8,226 bases of DNA from Hyphomicrobiales bacterium (lineage in GTDB: Bacteria; Pseudomonadota; Alphaproteobacteria; Rhizobiales; Beijerinckiaceae), in assembly GCA_028290595.1 (NCBI GenBank), contig JAQGJO010000448.1, forward strand, positions 1 through 8,226, given 5' to 3'. The position numbers and the translations under genes are program-made. The notes under the pieces are model-generated. The model made no database searches, had not been told where the DNA came from, and saw only the letters and a program-made list of their open reading frames with translations. Shown in pieces: positions 6,609 to 8,226 of the stretch. How positions within the stretch are numbered: the stretch's first letter is position 1; every line of letters begins with the position of its first letter.

Positions 6609-6735
6609 AACCGTGGCAATGGCGGCCGTGAATCCGTCACGAAGATTGCCTGAAGATTACGCTGCGGTGCAGCAGAGACGACAGCGCTCGCTCGCGAAAT
6701 TGCGATTTCTAAAATCTAGAGATCGTGACTAGAGT

Positions 6736-6766
6736 AATTCCAAGGTAGTCCCGCTACCTTGGAATT
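6736..6766. promoter_or_regulatory. 13-bp perfect inverted repeat upstream of the molybdenum hydroxylase operon
   Basis: AATTCCAAGGTAG and CTACCTTGGAATT flank the 5-base spacer TCCCG with no mismatch. The element ends 40 bases before the ATG of the small subunit and 25 bases before its Shine-Dalgarno. It may form an RNA hairpin in the leader (attenuator or stability element) or be an operator. Only TTTG follows, so it is not a clear terminator. Between it and the upstream inverted repeat I saw a TAAAAT at 6710-6715 as a possible -10 but no matching -35. A long frame-open TTG at 6759 lies inside the right arm and is not used as the start. Confidence 0.6.
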
Positions 6767-6806
6767 TGCTGATCACATCTGGTCACCTTTGAAGGGGAAG
6801 ATAATC

Positions 6807-7256
6807 ATGGCGTCTCTCAACGTTAACGGTAAGCCGTATCAGGCCGATGTCGATCCGCGCACGCCGTTATTGTGGGTGTTGCGCGATTCGCTTGGTCTCA
6901 CGGGAACCAAATATGGCTGCGGCATCGCCCAATGCGGCGCCTGCACGGTGCATATCGATGGCGTCGCCACGCGCTCGTGCTCGGTGCCGGTCAACATGGT
7001 TTCCGGCAAGAAAATCACCACGATCGAAGGTCTCGCCGTCAATAACGTGATGACCAAAGTGCAGAAGGCCTGGTTCGACAACGATGTTCCGCAGTGCGGC
7101 TACTGCCAGAGCGGCATGATCATGGCCGTCACCGCCTTGCTGAAAGATCGCCCGAAGCCGACGGACGCCGATATCGATGCCGCGCTGACCAACATCTGTC
7201 GCTGCGGCACCTATCAACAAATCCGGCAGGCGATTCACGCCGCCGCGAAAGCTTGA
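6807..7256 (+). CDS. (2Fe-2S)-binding small subunit of a molybdenum hydroxylase (IorA-like)
   Basis: A 149-residue iron-sulfur subunit of the xanthine oxidase superfamily, carrying electrons from the molybdenum site to an outside acceptor. All eight cluster cysteines are present: Cys38, Cys43, Cys46 and Cys58 for the N-terminal plant-ferredoxin-type cluster (CGIAQCGAC...C), and Cys97, Cys100, Cys131 and Cys133 for the C-terminal helical cluster (CGYCQSG...CRCG). Length matches the ~150-residue small subunits of isoquinoline 1-oxidoreductase and related aldehyde oxidoreductases. The ATG at 6807 is chosen because AAGGGG lies 9 bases upstream and the protein begins directly with the ferredoxin fold; the upstream TTG at 6759 would only add unlike sequence. 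There is no signal peptide. It is followed after 11 bases by the large subunit, so the two are an operon. Confidence 0.93.
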   Translation: MASLNVNGKPYQADVDPRTPLLWVLRDSLGLTGTKYGCGIAQCGACTVHIDGVATRSCSVPVNMVSGKKITTIEGLAVNNVMTKVQKAWFDNDVPQCGYCQSGMIMAVTALLKDRPKPTDADIDAALTNICRCGTYQQIRQAIHAAAKA

Positions 7257-7267
7257 GGGGCGCGACC

Positions 7268-8226
7268 ATGAACGATATGCCAAAATTTGATCGCCGCTCG
7301 TTTCTCGTCGGCGCTGCTGCTGCAACAGGCGGCTTTTCGCTCGGCTTCAACTATATGCCCGACGCTTTGGCGGCCGACGCCACGCCGGAAGTCAATGCCT
7401 GGGTTGTGGTGAAACCGGACGACTCCGTCGTCATCCGCATCGCCCGTTCGGAAATGGGCCAGGGCTCGCTCACTGGTCTTGCGCAAATGGTTGCCGAAGA
7501 GCTGGAATGCGATTGGTCGAAAGTGTCGTGGGAATATCCGACGCCGGGCACGAACGTTGCGCGCAAGCGCGTGTGGGGCAATTACAACTCCACCGGCAGC
7601 CAGAGTATCCGGCAGTCGCAGGAATATGTCCGCAAGGGCGGCGCCGTTGCGCGTGAAATGCTCATTCAGGCTGCTGCCGAGGAATGGAAAGTTCCGGCTG
7701 GTGAATGCACTGCCGCCAATAGCGTCATCACGCACAAGGGTTCCAGACGTAAGACGACCTTCGGCAAAGTCGCGGCTGCAGCGGCCAAGATCGATCCGCC
7801 GAAAGACGTTAAACTGAAGGACCCGAAGGACTGGAAGATCATCGGCAAGCCGTTGAAACGCCTCGATACGGCCGACAAGCTCACCGGCAAGCAGATTTAC
7901 GGCATCGACATCAAGCTGCCCGGCATGGTGATTGCCGCCATTCATGATTGTCCCGTCAACGGCGGCAAGCTGACGTCGTTTGACGCCGACAAGGTCAAAT
8001 CCATGCGCGGCGTCAAATCGGTGGTCCGCGTCAGCGACAGCAGTGTCGCAGTGGTCGCCGATACATTCTGGAACGCCAAGACGGCGCTCGCCGCCCTGCC
8101 GAAGACCTGGGATCTGGGCGAGAACGTCAAAGTGTCCAGCGCGACGATTGCGGACATGTTGAAGGAAGGCCTTTCCGCCGATCAGGCCTTTGTCGGCAAC
8201 AAGACCGGCGATGCGCCGGCTGCTCT
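7268..8226 (+). CDS. Molybdopterin-binding large subunit of a molybdenum hydroxylase (IorB-like), 3'-truncated by the window edge
   Basis: The frame is open from ATG 7268 to the end of the window, giving 319 residues of a protein that is usually about 700-750. It resembles the isoquinoline 1-oxidoreductase beta subunit branch of the xanthine oxidase superfamily, whose members hydroxylate N-heterocycles or oxidise aldehydes at a molybdopterin cytosine dinucleotide site. Seen: FDRRSFLVGAAAATGGFSLG (7-26), a twin-arginine-type signal; SEMGQG (61-66) and TGSQSIR (109-115), typical of the molybdopterin-binding domain in this branch; and IGKPLKRLDTADKLTGKQIYGID (192-214), the start of the conserved aldehyde-oxidase a/b hammerhead segment. 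The catalytic glutamate lies beyond the window. The Shine-Dalgarno GAGGGG overlaps the stop of the small subunit, 7 bases before the ATG, suggesting translational coupling. No FAD subunit is seen between the two genes; a c-type cytochrome or other acceptor may be encoded downstream. The substrate is unknown. Confidence 0.93.
   Translation, partial: MNDMPKFDRRSFLVGAAAATGGFSLGFNYMPDALAADATPEVNAWVVVKPDDSVVIRIARSEMGQGSLTGLAQMVAEELECDWSKVSWEYPTPGTNVARKRVWGNYNSTGSQSIRQSQEYVRKGGAVAREMLIQAAAEEWKVPAGECTAANSVITHKGSRRKTTFGKVAAAAAKIDPPKDVKLKDPKDWKIIGKPLKRLDTADKLTGKQIYGIDIKLPGMVIAAIHDCPVNGGKLTSFDADKVKSMRGVKSVVRVSDSSVAVVADTFWNAKTALAALPKTWDLGENVKVSSATIADMLKEGLSADQAFVGNKTGDAPAA

Noticed and set aside
6575..6631. 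18-residue micro-ORF (MRFVTSVQNLHEPWQWRP) overlapping the 17-bp palindrome
   Set aside because: There is no Shine-Dalgarno, no regulatory codon run such as a leader peptide would have, and no link to a following terminator/antiterminator pair.

Overview
The window looks like an ordinary chromosomal stretch of a GC-rich alphaproteobacterium, probably Rhizobiales (Bradyrhizobium/Rhodopseudomonas/Pseudolabrys-like). The evidence is GC-biased codon use with long antisense shadow ORFs, the CysG sequence type (VGKTGYGPSCKQDD), a TGTCATTCCCGA...TCGGGGATGACA palindromic intergenic repeat of a kind I associate with that group, and a phosphomannose isomerase of the AGE-fold type known from rhizobia. 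The genus is inference. I see no RNA gene, CRISPR array, insertion sequence, prophage or defence locus.

Layout. (1) 2-1114 (+): 3' part of cysG, siroheme synthase; the first ~100 codons lie outside the window. A 12-bp tandem repeat follows at 1133-1174, in frame with cysG beyond its stop. (2) 1271-2302 (+): a luciferase-like (LLM-class) flavin-dependent oxidoreductase of unknown substrate. (3) 2322-2454: a 133-bp palindromic MITE-like repeat in the gap between two convergent genes; its right arm folds into a strong hairpin that could end transcription. (4) 2469-3833 (-): a GT4-type glycosyltransferase. (5) 3840-4112: AT-richer divergent promoter region. (6) 4113-5351 (+): AGE-family sugar isomerase, likely mannose-6-phosphate isomerase. 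(7) 5460-6536 (+): mannose-1-phosphate guanylyltransferase, short form without the isomerase domain. (8) 6537-6806: intergenic region with two clean inverted repeats, one a 13-bp perfect stem just upstream of the next gene. (9) 6807-7256 and 7268-8226 (+): small [2Fe-2S] subunit and the start of the large molybdopterin subunit of an isoquinoline 1-oxidoreductase-like enzyme; the large subunit runs off the window.

How the genes work together. The central block (4-7) is a GDP-mannose module. The isomerase would make mannose-6-phosphate from fructose-6-phosphate, the guanylyltransferase would make GDP-mannose from mannose-1-phosphate, and the divergent glycosyltransferase may use GDP-mannose or a related donor to build a surface polysaccharide. 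The phosphomannomutase joining the two steps is not here. All three genes appear to use non-ATG starts (TTG, GTG, TTG). The last two genes form a tight operon for a molybdenum hydroxylase; the large subunit begins with a twin-arginine-type signal while the small subunit has none. cysG and the LLM oxidoreductase have no evident link to the rest.

I did not find a clearly new system. The best leads are the hairpin upstream of the molybdenum hydroxylase operon, the in-frame repeat tail behind cysG, and the arrangement of the mannose block.
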